Shown here one piece after another: positions 1 to 7,035 of a DNA stretch of 7,473 nt. Each line of letters starts with the position of its first letter. The stretch's first letter is position 1. The translations under genes and the position numbers were made by a program. Location of the stretch: contig CAJAHC010000666.1 of assembly GCA_903939355.1 (NCBI GenBank), positions 1 to 7,473 on the forward strand, written 5' to 3'. The DNA comes from an uncultured Methylococcaceae bacterium. GTDB taxonomy: Bacteria > Pseudomonadota > Gammaproteobacteria > Methylococcales > Methylomonadaceae. Below the pieces are notes generated by a model. It saw only the letters and a list, made by a program, of their open reading frames with translations. It was not told the origin of the DNA and did not search any database.

Positions 1-1502
1 AGCACTTCAAGTGAATTCGTATTAATAGCATTTAGAAAGTTTTCTTCATTATCCGGATTGGGGACTTTAAACAAGCGATCATACAATCTCACCTCGGCTG
101 AATGTGACTGCTGTTCAGAAACCCAATGAATAACTCCTTTTACTTTACGACCTTCCGGATTTTTTCCTAAAGTGTCAGCATCATAAGTACAACGTAATTC
201 AATAATAACGCCTTCAGCATTCTTGATTACTTCATTACATCTAATCACATAAGAGCCACGCAGACGCACTTCTTCACCGACAACTAAGCGTTTGAATTTG
301 GGTGGTGGTATTTCGGCAAAATCATCTTGTTCGATTAAGATAACTTTAGTAAAAGGTACCTTGCGTTTACCTAGCTCCGGTTTTTGCGGATGATTACTGA
401 TTTCCAGTTCTTCTATTTGATCTTCCGGATAATTATCAATCACTACTCGCAAGGGTTGCAATACAGCCATAGCACGCAACGCATTTTCATTTAAATCTTC
501 ACGAATACAATATTCCAGTACACCCATTTCTATCCAGGAGTTTTGCTTGGTTACACCAATGCGCTCACAAAAATCACGTATCGCTTTCGGTGTAAAACCT
601 GCTCGGCGAAGACCTGCAATGGTTGGCATACGCGGATCATCCCAACCGTACACATGTTTTTCCATCACTAACTGGTTGAGTTTACGTTTGCTGACGATGG
701 TGTATTCCAATTGTAATCTGGCAAACTCAATTTGCTGAGGATGGCAGGGTGTTTGTAATTGTTCCAAAACCCAATCATAAAGTGGCCGATGATCTTCAAA
801 TTCCAAGGTACACAAGGAATGCGTAATACCTTCAATGGCATCGGAAATACAGTGGGTATAATCATACATGGGATATATACACCAAGCATCGGCAGTACGA
901 TGGTGATGGACTCGACGAATTCGATAAATCGCAGGATCACGCATGTTAATGTTAGGTGATGCCATATCGATTTTGGCGCGTAATACGTACTGACCATCTG
1001 CAAACTCACCCGCACGCATACGTTGAAAAAGGTCTAAATTTTCTGCAATGGTATGGCTTCGATCTGGGCTTTCTTTGCCGGGCTCGGTTAACGTGCCACG
1101 ATAAAGCCGGATTTGCTCAGCGGATAAGCTGTCAACGTAGGCTTGACCTTGTTCAATTAATTGCACGGCATAGTCATAAAGCTGCTCAAAATAATCTGAG
1201 GCATGATGCAAGCTGGCCCATTCAAAACCCAGCCATTTCACGTCTCTTTCAATAGACTCCATGTATTCAATATTTTCTTTTTCCGGATTGGTATCATCAA
1301 ACCGCAAGTTACAACTACCCTTAAATTCAGCGGCAATGCCAAAATTCAAAAAAATCGACTTGGCATGGCCAATATGCAAATAACCATTTGGTTCTGGCGG
1401 AAAGCGGGTAGCCACTTTGCCGTTATTTTTGTGATTTCTAAGATCAGTGTTAATAATCTGACGAATAAAATTTGCAGAAGGGTGATTTTCGTTTGTAGAC
1501 AT
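1..1502 (-). CDS. glnS: Glutaminyl-tRNA synthetase (class I), C-terminus cut by window edge
   Basis: GlnRS charges tRNA-Gln with glutamine using ATP in the cytoplasm. Translating the minus strand from ATG at 1502 gives 500 uninterrupted codons to the window edge. The class I HIGH motif sits in [15 protein letters not shown] (HIGH at residues 43-46), and the KMSKS-loop equivalent is IVSKRKL near residues 269-275. The segment [19 protein letters not shown] and the following [20 protein letters not shown] are typical of GlnRS and separate it from GltX. The beta-barrel anticodon-binding domain follows and the visible part stops at [21 protein letters not shown], which in E. coli GlnS (about 554 residues) lies about 55 residues before the end. 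No Shine-Dalgarno sequence is visible before the ATG; the leader is A/T-rich. A weak promoter (TTGCGC at 1538-1543, CATAAA at 1516-1521, 16-base spacer) is possible, as is read-through from the TusA-like gene 59 bases upstream. Function is near certain. Confidence 0.97.
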   Translation of the reverse strand, partial: MSTNENHPSANFIRQIINTDLRNHKNNGKVATRFPPEPNGYLHIGHAKSIFLNFGIAAEFKGSCNLRFDDTNPEKENIEYMESIERDVKWLGFEWASLHHASDYFEQLYDYAVQLIEQGQAYVDSLSAEQIRLYRGTLTEPGKESPDRSHTIAENLDLFQRMRAGEFADGQYVLRAKIDMASPNINMRDPAIYRIRRVHHHRTADAWCIYPMYDYTHCISDAIEGITHSLCTLEFEDHRPLYDWVLEQLQTPCHPQQIEFARLQLEYTIVSKRKLNQLVMEKHVYGWDDPRMPTIAGLRRAGFTPKAIRDFCERIGVTKQNSWIEMGVLEYCIREDLNENALRAMAVLQPLRVVIDNYPEDQIEELEISNHPQKPELGKRKVPFTKVILIEQDDFAEIPPPKFKRLVVGEEVRLRGSYVIRCNEVIKNAEGVIIELRCTYDADTLGKNPEGRKVKGVIHWVSEQQSHSAEVRLYDRLFKVPNPDNEENFLNAINTNSLEV

Positions 1503-1561
1503 GTGTTTTTAAAAATTTATGGTTATTGACTTTAAAGGCGCAAGGTTCAAGGAGAGATTAC

Positions 1562-1828
1562 TTAAGGTGACTTTTCACCTTCTATCTTTAACCTGACTAT
1601 ATTCTTTTTGATATAAAAAATCTGCTTACCATCCTGCTTTATCACTTCAATGATCTGATGACCTGATTGGTTAGTATAAACGCCAAAATCTAAATGTGCA
1701 GCAGGATCTGTTACAATTATTTTGACGACTTCGCCACCGACCATAACCGCCAATATTTTTTTTAAACGCAATAAAGGTAAGGGACACAGTAATCCACTGG
1801 CATCCACTTCCTGACTAAATTCAATCAT
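1562..1828 (-). CDS. TusA/SirA-family sulfur carrier protein
   Basis: This 88-residue protein has the TusA family signature DASGLLCPLPLLRLKK, with the CPxP motif at residues 15-18. Cys15 is the expected persulfide-carrying residue. The middle segment VTDPAAHLDF matches the conserved TDP-x-x-x-x-D region. Family members pass sulfur from cysteine desulfurases or rhodaneses to acceptors, for example in tRNA 2-thiouridine synthesis or sulfur oxidation, and act in the cytoplasm. The protein is slightly longer than E. coli TusA (81 residues) because of a charged C-terminal tail after residue 73 (RLKIEGEKSP). The start at 1828 places the CPxP motif at the usual distance from the N-terminus; no strong ribosome binding site is visible. 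It diverges from cysG, which fits a sulfur-assimilation role. Several TusA paralogues exist (TusA, YedF, YeeD types), so I do not give a symbol. Confidence 0.9.
   Translation of the reverse strand: MIEFSQEVDASGLLCPLPLLRLKKILAVMVGGEVVKIIVTDPAAHLDFGVYTNQSGHQIIEVIKQDGKQIFYIKKNIVRLKIEGEKSP
1564..1581. repeat. Perfect 7-bp hairpin across the stop of the TusA-like gene
   Basis: AAGGTGA and TCACCTT pair perfectly around a 4-base loop. The hairpin covers the last codons and part of the stop codon of the TusA-like gene, and the glnS start lies about 60 bases further on. On the minus transcript it is not followed by a U-run, so it does not look like an intrinsic terminator. It could slow ribosomes, protect the 3' end, or set a processing point between the two genes; this is inference. 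Confidence 0.45.
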
Positions 1829-1837
1829 TGTTTTAGT

Positions 1838-1867
1838 TACTCACTCAACTTTAGATTGCCTATAATA
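1838..1867. promoter_or_regulatory. Candidate divergent promoter for cysG and the TusA-like gene
   Basis: A perfect TATAAT lies at 1861-1866 on the plus strand, 37 bases before the cysG ATG at 1904. Read on the minus strand, the same bases plus one (1862-1867) give TATTAT, a 5-of-6 match, placed to start transcription about 27 bases before the TusA-like gene. The -35 elements are poor: TACTCA at 1838-1843 (17-base spacer) for cysG, and TGCTTA (1885-1890) for the other direction. This suggests either a strong -10-driven promoter or help from an activator. The -10 match is seen; its use in both directions is inferred. Confidence 0.5.
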
Positions 1868-1887
1868 CCATTCCCTAATGAATCTAA
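1851..1887. repeat. Inverted repeat TTAGATT / AATCTAA flanking the cysG -10
   Basis: TTAGATT at 1851-1857 is repeated in inverse orientation as AATCTAA at 1881-1887, with 23 bases between. The arms do not extend. They bracket the -10 box and probable start point of cysG, where a dimeric repressor could bind. Seven matching bases at this distance in AT-rich DNA can also arise by chance. Confidence 0.3.
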
Positions 1888-1903
1888 GCATCGTCGTAAC
1901 AAA

Positions 1904-3298
1904 ATGGATTATTTTCCCGTTTTTGTAAAACTTAAAAACCAAAAGTGCCTTGTTATTGGAGCAGGTGAAATAGCTGCCCGTAAAATTGATTTATTAGCCC
2001 GTGCCGGTGCTAATATAACAGTGATAGCGAACAAAATCAGTCATCATGTTTCCAACATTGAGCACTCTTGTCATTTAACAGTACTGAAAAAGCCTTTTAC
2101 GAAAACAGATGTCCGCGGCTTTAAGCTGGTTATATCCGCTACGGATAATAAAGAAACCAACATGTTGGTTGCCAAAGCCTCTGAAGAACAAAATATTTTA
2201 GTTAATGTCGTTGATAGCCCTGATTTATGTAGCTTTATCTTTCCGGCTATTATTGATCGCTCACCGATTGTTGCCGCCGTTTCTTCTGGTGGTGCTGCGC
2301 CAGTTTTAGCACGTTTACTCCGAGCCAAAATTGAAACGATTATTCCACCTACTTATGGAAGACTGGCGCATCTTGCAGAACGCTATAGAGATGATGTCAA
2401 AAAACTTATTAAAGAACCCGCGCAACGCAGGATTTTTTGGGAAAATATCTTTCAAGGATCTGTTGCTGAGTTAGTTTTAGCGGGTAATAATGAGACTGCC
2501 GAACAACAACTACAACAATCGCTTATCAAACAAAAAGACACCATTACTCAAGGCGAGGTTTATCTGATAGGGGCAGGTCCAGGCGCACCGGATTTATTAA
2601 CTTTTCGCGCCTTGCGTTTGATGCAACAAGCTGATGTGGTTGTCTATGATCATTTGGTGTCTCCAGAGATTATTGATTTGGCACGGAGGGATTCAGAAAA
2701 AATTTATGTCGGTAAGCAACGAGATAAACATACCCTGCCCCAAGAATCCATCAACACTTTGTTGGCTGACTTGGCCAAGGCCGGCAAACGAGTTGTGCGT
2801 TTAAAAGGCGGCGATCCTTTTATTTTTGGTCGTGGTGGCGAGGAAATTGAAACCTTAATGCAACAAGGCATTAGCTTTCAGGTTGTACCGGGTATTACTG
2901 CGGCTTCTGGATGTTCTGCTTATGCAGGGATTCCTTTGACGCATAGAGATCACGCACAATCTTGTACGTTTGTCACCGGCCATCTAAAAAATAATTCAAT
3001 TAACTTAAACTGGACACAATTAGCTGAACCTAATCAAACTATCGTGATTTATATGGGCTTGATCGGGCTAGAAAAAATATGTCAATCGTTAATTGACCAC
3101 GGTAGCCCTAAAGATTTACCCATTGCCATGATTCAAAAAGGCACAACCTCTAATCAACGTGTTATTACCGGTACCTTGGAAACGCTACCAACCACCATTG
3201 CTAACATGGACATCAAGCCTCCAACACTGATTATTATTGGTACTGTGGTAAAACTACACGATAAGCTTAATTGGTTTAATAATAGCCATAGCAATTAA
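1904..3298 (+). CDS. cysG: Siroheme synthase (multifunctional CysG)
   Basis: CysG converts uroporphyrinogen III to siroheme, the cofactor of assimilatory sulfite and nitrite reductases. The 464-residue protein carries both modules. The N-terminal precorrin-2 dehydrogenase/ferrochelatase has an NAD-binding GAGEIAARK at 19-27, the catalytic Asp in VNVVD at D104, and SSGG with Ser128. Both numbers equal those of the Salmonella enzyme when counted from the ATG at 1904. After a linker with RRIFWE (175-180), the C-terminal uroporphyrinogen III methyltransferase shows GAGPG at 223-227, VVYDHLVS with D249, VGK with K271, LKGGDPFIFGRGGEE from 300, and VVPGITAASGCSAYAGIPLTHR. It ends DKLNWFNNSHSN, as in enterobacterial CysG (457 residues). 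An in-frame TTG at 1856 would add 16 residues, but it lies upstream of and overlaps the probable -10 box, so I reject that start. No strong Shine-Dalgarno sequence precedes 1904. All key residues are present. Confidence 0.97.
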   Translation: MDYFPVFVKLKNQKCLVIGAGEIAARKIDLLARAGANITVIANKISHHVSNIEHSCHLTVLKKPFTKTDVRGFKLVISATDNKETNMLVAKASEEQNILVNVVDSPDLCSFIFPAIIDRSPIVAAVSSGGAAPVLARLLRAKIETIIPPTYGRLAHLAERYRDDVKKLIKEPAQRRIFWENIFQGSVAELVLAGNNETAEQQLQQSLIKQKDTITQGEVYLIGAGPGAPDLLTFRALRLMQQADVVVYDHLVSPEIIDLARRDSEKIYVGKQRDKHTLPQESINTLLADLAKAGKRVVRLKGGDPFIFGRGGEEIETLMQQGISFQVVPGITAASGCSAYAGIPLTHRDHAQSCTFVTGHLKNNSINLNWTQLAEPNQTIVIYMGLIGLEKICQSLIDHGSPKDLPIAMIQKGTTSNQRVITGTLETLPTTIANMDIKPPTLIIIGTVVKLHDKLNWFNNSHSN

Positions 3299-3628
3299 TC
3301 GTGATAATTTTTCATAGGCTTTTATTTTCAACAACTGTTCCAAGCTACTAATTTTATAATTATTTTCTTTGGCAAAAATGAGTATTTGCTCTAATATCTG
3401 ACAATATTATTAGTTGAATTTACGAACAGAGATAAATAAATATTTCACAAAAATAGCTCATAACTACTACCAAAAATCCATTAATATTAAAACAATACAG
3501 CTTAAGTGAAATAAAAGATTGAATTTTTCGGTTAAATTCCCTATTCTTGGCTAGTTTAAATTTTAATCACATTACATTTCCAACAAGAGAACTAGCGTTT
3601 TCTTTTTTTTACACCAAAAGAGGTCACT
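3299..3628. other. Non-coding AT-rich gap between cysG and the cytochrome gene
   Basis: These 330 bases hold no convincing gene. Right after the cysG stop there is only a weak A/T stem (AATTAAT and ATAATT around CGTG, 3293-3309) followed by a short T-run, a doubtful terminator. A 6-bp A/T palindrome lies at 3392-3409. On the minus strand, about 48 stop-free codons (roughly 3397 down to 3255) read as a plausible helical peptide but have no ATG, GTG or TTG near the upstream end. The last 110 bases hold the cytochrome promoter, leader and ribosome binding site. Confidence 0.6.
3519..3547 (+). promoter_or_regulatory. Candidate sigma-70 promoter of the cytochrome c gene
   Basis: TTGAAT at 3519-3524 and TATTCT at 3542-3547 are each 4-of-6 matches to the -35 and -10 consensus, with the ideal 17-base spacer. 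Transcription would begin near 3554 and give a leader of about 75 bases that ends in a T-rich tract and the strong ribosome binding site AAGAGGT at 3618-3624. Confidence 0.4.
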
Positions 3629-3967
3629 ATGAAAAAATCATTAGGCACATTAGCAGGTATTGTTTTAATAGCTTTAAGTGGATCAGCATTGGCTGACGAA
3701 CAACTTGAAATTGGTCAAAAAATTTATGACCGTGCTTTTGGTCGTGGTTGCGGTACTTGCCACGATATCGCTTCAAATCCTCAGTTAACTGCCAACATTA
3801 AAGCGGGCACATTAACTAGAGCGAAATTTGAAGAAGTGTTAACCAATGGCAAAGGCGGCATGCCAAAAGCTATGGCTGAAATCATGAAGAATAAAGCCGT
3901 AGAAAAAGCAGGCTATACAGAAGAAATGGCTATCGATGCTTTATACGCTTATATCAGCAGCAAATAA
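3629..3967 (+). CDS. Periplasmic monoheme class I cytochrome c
   Basis: This 112-residue protein is a small exported electron carrier. Residues 1-22 form a signal peptide: KK at 2-3, a hydrophobic core LGTLAGIVLIAL, and cleavage after ALA, leaving DEQLEIGQ at the mature N-terminus. One heme site CGTCH is at 41-45, with Cys41 and Cys44 binding heme covalently and His45 as axial ligand. Met78 in GKGGMPK is the probable second axial ligand, 33 residues later, as in class I cytochromes c. The C-terminal helix AIDALYAYISSK packs against the N-terminal helix in this fold. The mature protein is about 90 residues. AAGAGGT at 3618-3624 is a good ribosome binding site for the ATG at 3629. The gene stands alone between its own promoter and terminator. 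Partners cannot be told from context; it could shuttle electrons from a periplasmic dehydrogenase to a terminal oxidase. I cannot place it in a named subfamily. Confidence 0.93.
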   Translation: MKKSLGTLAGIVLIALSGSALADEQLEIGQKIYDRAFGRGCGTCHDIASNPQLTANIKAGTLTRAKFEEVLTNGKGGMPKAMAEIMKNKAVEKAGYTEEMAIDALYAYISSK

Positions 3968-3977
3968 TAACAAACAC

Positions 3978-4016
3978 AAAAAAGCCGCCCCAATCATAGA
4001 TTGAGACGGCTTTTTT
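3978..4016. terminator. Bidirectional intrinsic terminator between convergent genes
   Basis: Two 18-base arms (3978-3995 and 3999-4016) flank a 3-base loop. The core is GCCG/CGGC plus CAATC/GATTG, with A-runs on the left and T-runs on the right, so each strand's transcript ends in a U-run. On the plus transcript two positions are C-A mismatches. On the minus transcript the same positions become G-U pairs, so the stem is fully paired. It lies 10 bases after the cytochrome stop and 38 bases after the end of the opposing gene, and probably serves both. Confidence 0.88.
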
Positions 4017-4053
4017 TGGTCTAAAAAATAATCGAAAAATCAACTAGGCATAG

Positions 4054-4626
4054 TTATTTATTAAGATAACGTACTATCGTTTCTTTATAAGGTAGTCGAT
4101 ATCGAATTTTGTACCAAATACCTGCAACCACCGCCAGCATTAAGCCACAAGAAGCCAACGTCAAATAAACAAGATGTTTTAAATGCGACATTTCCTGTAT
4201 TATTTTCTCATTAGAAACAACAGCGTGCTCTTTTTTTATAGGCTCTGAGTATGATTGTAATATTTTTACATCATTTTTTAAGTCTTCCACAGTACCCAAT
4301 GAACTGCTAACTGAACCGCGGCGAATACTCTCTTCCAACGATCTTAACTTGCTTTCAATGGAACCACTCACCAAGCCCACAAACTGGCTTTTTAAAGCAT
4401 TCACTTCAACTGACAAAACAGGATTAATTTCTGCAATAGTAGCTTCCGTTTTTTTGAATTGAGTAAATTCGTTGGTAGGCAAGAAGAAAATTCCGGCAAT
4501 AACAATCACTGCCATCAAAAAGAAAACGAGAGTCATTAACAATCGATTCACTTTCATCAAACCTTGATGAGAACTGATTGTTTGCAGAACCACAAGCTCT
4601 GATTTCGTCTTGTCCAACTCACTCAT
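4054..4626 (-). CDS. Unrecognised two-pass inner-membrane protein with helical periplasmic domain
   Basis: I do not recognise this 190-residue protein. Two membrane segments are clear: about residues 29-49 (LLMTLVFFLMAVIVIAGIFF) and 152-172 (LVYLTLASCGLMLAVVAGIWY). Positive charges before the first (K25, R28) and after the second (K173, R175, R177) place both ends in the cytoplasm and the roughly 100 residues between in the periplasm. That loop is predicted helical, with heptad-like stretches (KLRSLEESIRR, TVEDLKNDVKILQSY) and no cysteines. The layout resembles the sensor half of a chemoreceptor or histidine kinase, but only 18 residues follow the second segment, so there is no HAMP or output domain. 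No catalytic motif is visible. A possible ribosome binding site AGAGGA lies rather far upstream of the ATG, about 13 bases away. The gene has its own promoter candidate and shares a terminator with the cytochrome gene. It is probably a real gene of unknown function. Confidence 0.82.
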   Translation of the reverse strand: MSELDKTKSELVVLQTISSHQGLMKVNRLLMTLVFFLMAVIVIAGIFFLPTNEFTQFKKTEATIAEINPVLSVEVNALKSQFVGLVSGSIESKLRSLEESIRRGSVSSSLGTVEDLKNDVKILQSYSEPIKKEHAVVSNEKIIQEMSHLKHLVYLTLASCGLMLAVVAGIWYKIRYRLPYKETIVRYLNK

Positions 4627-4709
4627 TGTTTACTTAATTCCTCTAAGACCAAGTACTAGAACGTATTCAGGAAAGATATTTTATTTTTAAACTAACTGCC
4701 CCAATCGTA

Positions 4710-4737
4710 ATTATACAAGTTAAATTACATTTGTCCT
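4710..4737 (-). promoter_or_regulatory. Candidate promoter of the two-pass membrane protein gene
   Basis: Read on the minus strand, a perfect TATAAT (4710-4715) is preceded by AGGACA (4732-4737, 4-of-6 match) with a 16-base spacer. Transcription would start near 4703, about 77 bases before the ATG at 4626. This makes the gene independent of argG, which ends about 100 bases further upstream. Confidence 0.5.
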
Positions 4738-4840
4738 TTGTTTTATGGCTACTCTTTTAAGTCACAGCCTTACATGCCAACTTAAGAACCTACTTTGCAT
4801 GGCATAAAATACTTAAGTTTTATCTTAAATTGAGTCTAAA

Positions 4841-6055
4841 TTAACGTAACCGTTTAGCCGCTGCTATACGCATTCTTAAAGCGTTTAATTTAATAAAACC
4901 TTCCGCATCTTTTTGATTATAGGCACCCCCATCATCTTCAAAAGTAGCAATACTCTCATCAAATAAACTATCAGTTTCAGAGGCGCGACCCACCACGATG
5001 ACATTGCCTTTATAAAGTTTAATCCTTACTTTTCCATTTACAGACTCTTGTGAAGCATCAATCATGGTTTGCAGCATCTTCCGTTCAGGACTCCACCAAT
5101 AACCATTGTAAATCAGAGAAGCATAACGCGGCATTAGCTCATCTTTTAAATGCGCTACCTCACGATCCAGAGTTAATGACTCTATCGCACGATGCCCTTT
5201 CAACATAACAGTTCCCGCAGGCGTTTCATAACAACCACGCGATTTCATTCCCACGTAGCGATTCTCAACTATATCTAGGCGACCGATACCATTCGCCCCA
5301 GCAATTTTGTTTAATTGCTCAAGAACCGTGGCGGGCGAACAAGGCACATCATCAATTGCAACAATATCACCATGTTGATAAGTCAATTCTATGTAAGTCG
5401 CTTGATCAGGTGCCGCCTCAGGTGATACAGTCCAACGCCACATATCTTCCTCAGGTTCTGCCCAAGGATCTTCAAGAATGCGACCCTCATAAGAAATATG
5501 CAACAAATTAGCATCCATTGAATAAGGCGATGTTTTACCCTTCTTCATTTCTACAGAAATTCCATGTTTTTCAGCATAAGCCAGTAATGTTTGTCTGGAA
5601 TTTAAATCCCATTCACGCCAAGGTGCAATAACTTGTATATCAGGACGTAATGCGTAAGCTCCTAACTCAAAACGTACCTGATCGTTGCCTTTGCCTGTCG
5701 CGCCATGAGAAATAGCTGTGGCGCCAGTTTCGTTTGCTATTTCAATCAAGCGTTTAGCAATTAAAGGACGCGCTATTGATGTGCCCAGAAGATATTCACC
5801 TTCGTAGACGGTATTAGCCCGAAACATGGGGAATACATAATCACGCGCAAACTCTTCTCGCAAGTCTTCAATAAAGATATCTTTTATACCGGCCGCTTTG
5901 GCTTTTGCACGAGCAGGTTCAACTTCTTCGCCCTGTCCTAAATCAGCCGTAAAAGTAACCACTTCACACTGATAAACATCCTGCAACCATTTAAGAATAA
6001 CGGAAGTATCTAAACCTCCAGAATAAGCCAAGACAACTTTATTGATTTTAGACAT
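4841..6055 (-). CDS. argG: Argininosuccinate synthase (type 1, about 400 residues)
   Basis: ArgG joins citrulline and aspartate with ATP cleavage to AMP and PPi to make argininosuccinate, the penultimate step of arginine biosynthesis, in the cytoplasm as a homotetramer. The 404-residue protein begins with the N-type ATP pyrophosphatase loop AYSGGLDTS (10-18). It continues with the adenine and citrulline region [13 protein letters not shown] (86-98) and the highly conserved [13 protein letters not shown] (118-130). Then come [23 protein letters not shown] (176-198, split by eye from the family pattern) and [20 protein letters not shown] (258-277). Length and motifs match the shorter subfamily found in most bacteria and in eukaryotes, not the 447-residue E. 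coli type. The start at 6055 is supported by AAGG five bases upstream (TAAGGTGTT before ATG) and by the standard family N-terminus. It lies 216 bases after the lipoprotein gene on the same strand and has its own promoter candidate. Confidence 0.98.
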   Translation of the reverse strand: MSKINKVVLAYSGGLDTSVILKWLQDVYQCEVVTFTADLGQGEEVEPARAKAKAAGIKDIFIEDLREEFARDYVFPMFRANTVYEGEYLLGTSIARPLIAKRLIEIANETGATAISHGATGKGNDQVRFELGAYALRPDIQVIAPWREWDLNSRQTLLAYAEKHGISVEMKKGKTSPYSMDANLLHISYEGRILEDPWAEPEEDMWRWTVSPEAAPDQATYIELTYQHGDIVAIDDVPCSPATVLEQLNKIAGANGIGRLDIVENRYVGMKSRGCYETPAGTVMLKGHRAIESLTLDREVAHLKDELMPRYASLIYNGYWWSPERKMLQTMIDASQESVNGKVRIKLYKGNVIVVGRASETDSLFDESIATFEDDGGAYNQKDAEGFIKLNALRMRIAAAKRLR

Positions 6056-6088
6056 AACACCTTAATACTCTGAGTTAAAATTTTTAAA

Positions 6089-6115
6089 ATTATACCTGAA
6101 AACTGGCTGTCTTAA
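6089..6115 (-). promoter_or_regulatory. Candidate argG promoter with perfect -10
   Basis: On the minus strand a perfect TATAAT lies at 6089-6094, about 34 bases before the argG ATG. The best -35 is TTAAGA (6110-6115, 4-of-6), but the 15-base spacer is short. Between the -10 and the ribosome binding site is an A/T-rich stretch of opposed A- and T-runs (6075-6090) that could bind a regulator such as ArgR. It does not show the TGAAT/ATTCA half-sites of a standard ARG box. Confidence 0.45.
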
Positions 6116-6271
6116 GCCCTGCTTTCACATTTAATAGAGAAAAAACTGACGAATTCAGCACGGCAAAAAGCTCACCCACATAGAAATGCTTACCGACCTT
6201 CAAACAAAAAGATAAGCCAAGCCTACTCTTTTAGCTCGTCCCTAAGAAAAACCTTAAAATCATGTCATATC

Positions 6272-6979
6272 CTAATTTAAAGCTGATAATTTATTCGCTA
6301 TAAGCTCAGCCCAATGGTCAATTGCATTTTCAACATCGCCCCATTGCCACTGAAAACCTGTACTAAACGCATTGCCACCAATTTGCTTATCTACCGCCAA
6401 TGCCAATACCTGCCCTGTTAACGAATCAGTCATCTTCACATCGCCTTGGGCTGCACCTACAAAAGGTAACGACCCGGTTCCCAACTTATATAATCCAGCC
6501 AGCGGACGGAGCTGAGGAATTAGCATTGACATACTCCTCATGACTGGAGTAGCCGTTTTTGCATCAGTTAAAGCCACATCAAGCTTAATAACATCCACAC
6601 CCGGCTGAGTAACTATTTCAATTTTTTGGCTAATTTGCTCGTTAAGTTGTTGAGATAAATAATTCACCAGCATTTGCTGATCAGCCGAGGAAATCTCTGA
6701 TGACTCACCAGCCCAAAAAGTTACAGGCCCAATAAGAATCTTCTTATATTGGCGCCACTTTACATCTGGATTTTTATAAAGCAAACCAGCCTCTTCATCA
6801 TTTCCTAACTTTAGTAAGGAACAATCTTTACCAAGAAATGCACAATTAGCATCTGATTTTGTAATAGCCACTTTTTGGGTGGTTGAACAAGCACTTAATA
6901 AGGCCAAGCAAGATCCCATCAGTAAAGATGTTATCAACAGCTTATTTAAAAATCTTATAGATTTTAAGTTTTCTCTCAT
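6272..6979 (-). CDS. DUF3313-type outer-membrane lipoprotein
   Basis: This 235-residue protein has a lipoprotein signal peptide: R and K residues in the first 13 positions, a hydrophobic stretch KLLITSLLMGSCLALL, and the lipobox LSAC with the modified Cys31. Serine at the next position predicts sorting to the outer membrane. After a short linker the segment NPDVKWRQYKKILIGPVTFW (69-88) and the region around DSLTGQVLALAVDKQIGG match the pattern I know for the DUF3313 family of uncharacterised Gram-negative lipoproteins. The final stretch WGDVENAIDHWAELIANKL is a predicted amphipathic helix, also usual there. Besides the lipidated Cys31, cysteines lie within the signal peptide (C24) and soon after (C46, C53), the latter two able to form a disulfide. 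AGGAGA six to seven bases before the ATG fixes the start at 6979. No function is known. It is divergent from a secreted Sel1-repeat gene and may share its control region. Confidence 0.87.
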   Translation of the reverse strand: MRENLKSIRFLNKLLITSLLMGSCLALLSACSTTQKVAITKSDANCAFLGKDCSLLKLGNDEEAGLLYKNPDVKWRQYKKILIGPVTFWAGESSEISSADQQMLVNYLSQQLNEQISQKIEIVTQPGVDVIKLDVALTDAKTATPVMRSMSMLIPQLRPLAGLYKLGTGSLPFVGAAQGDVKMTDSLTGQVLALAVDKQIGGNAFSTGFQWQWGDVENAIDHWAELIANKLSALN

Positions 6980-7006
6980 TATCTTCTCCTAAATTATAAA
7001 CATGCC

Positions 7007-7035
7007 ACTATATCGATTAACTTAAATAATCCCAA
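7007..7035 (-). promoter_or_regulatory. Candidate sigma-70 promoter of the lipoprotein gene
   Basis: On the minus strand TTGGGA (7030-7035, 4-of-6) and TATAGT (7007-7012, 5-of-6) are spaced by exactly 17 bases. Transcription would begin near 7000 and give a leader of about 20 bases carrying the ribosome binding site AGGAGA. A 17-bp palindrome abuts the -35 on its upstream side. Confidence 0.5.

Noticed and set aside
547..1529. Several open frames of 63-115 codons on both strands within glnS
   Set aside because: glnS is intact and in frame across the whole interval; these are out-of-frame shadows.
2071..2328. 85-codon minus-strand frame inside cysG
   Set aside because: It lies opposite conserved CysG catalytic residues and has no family resemblance; it is an antisense shadow.
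3547..3570. Sigma-54-like GG...GC element (CTTGGC) upstream of the cytochrome gene
   Set aside because: The required GC dinucleotide ten bases downstream is absent; only an A/T stretch is there.
4774..4823. Inverted repeats ATGCCA/TGGCAT and ATAAAA/TTTTAT after argG as its terminator
   Set aside because: The first has a 20-base loop and a 6-bp stem; the second is all A/T; neither is followed by a proper U-run on the minus strand.
6075..6094. ArgR operator (ARG box) at argG
   Set aside because: The A/T-rich palindrome-like stretch lacks the TGAAT and ATTCA half-sites, so it cannot be called from sequence.
6993..6998. Perfect TATAAT on the minus strand just before the lipoprotein gene
   Set aside because: Transcription from it would start inside the ribosome binding site AGGAGA, removing it. 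The TTGGGA/TATAGT pair further upstream fits better.
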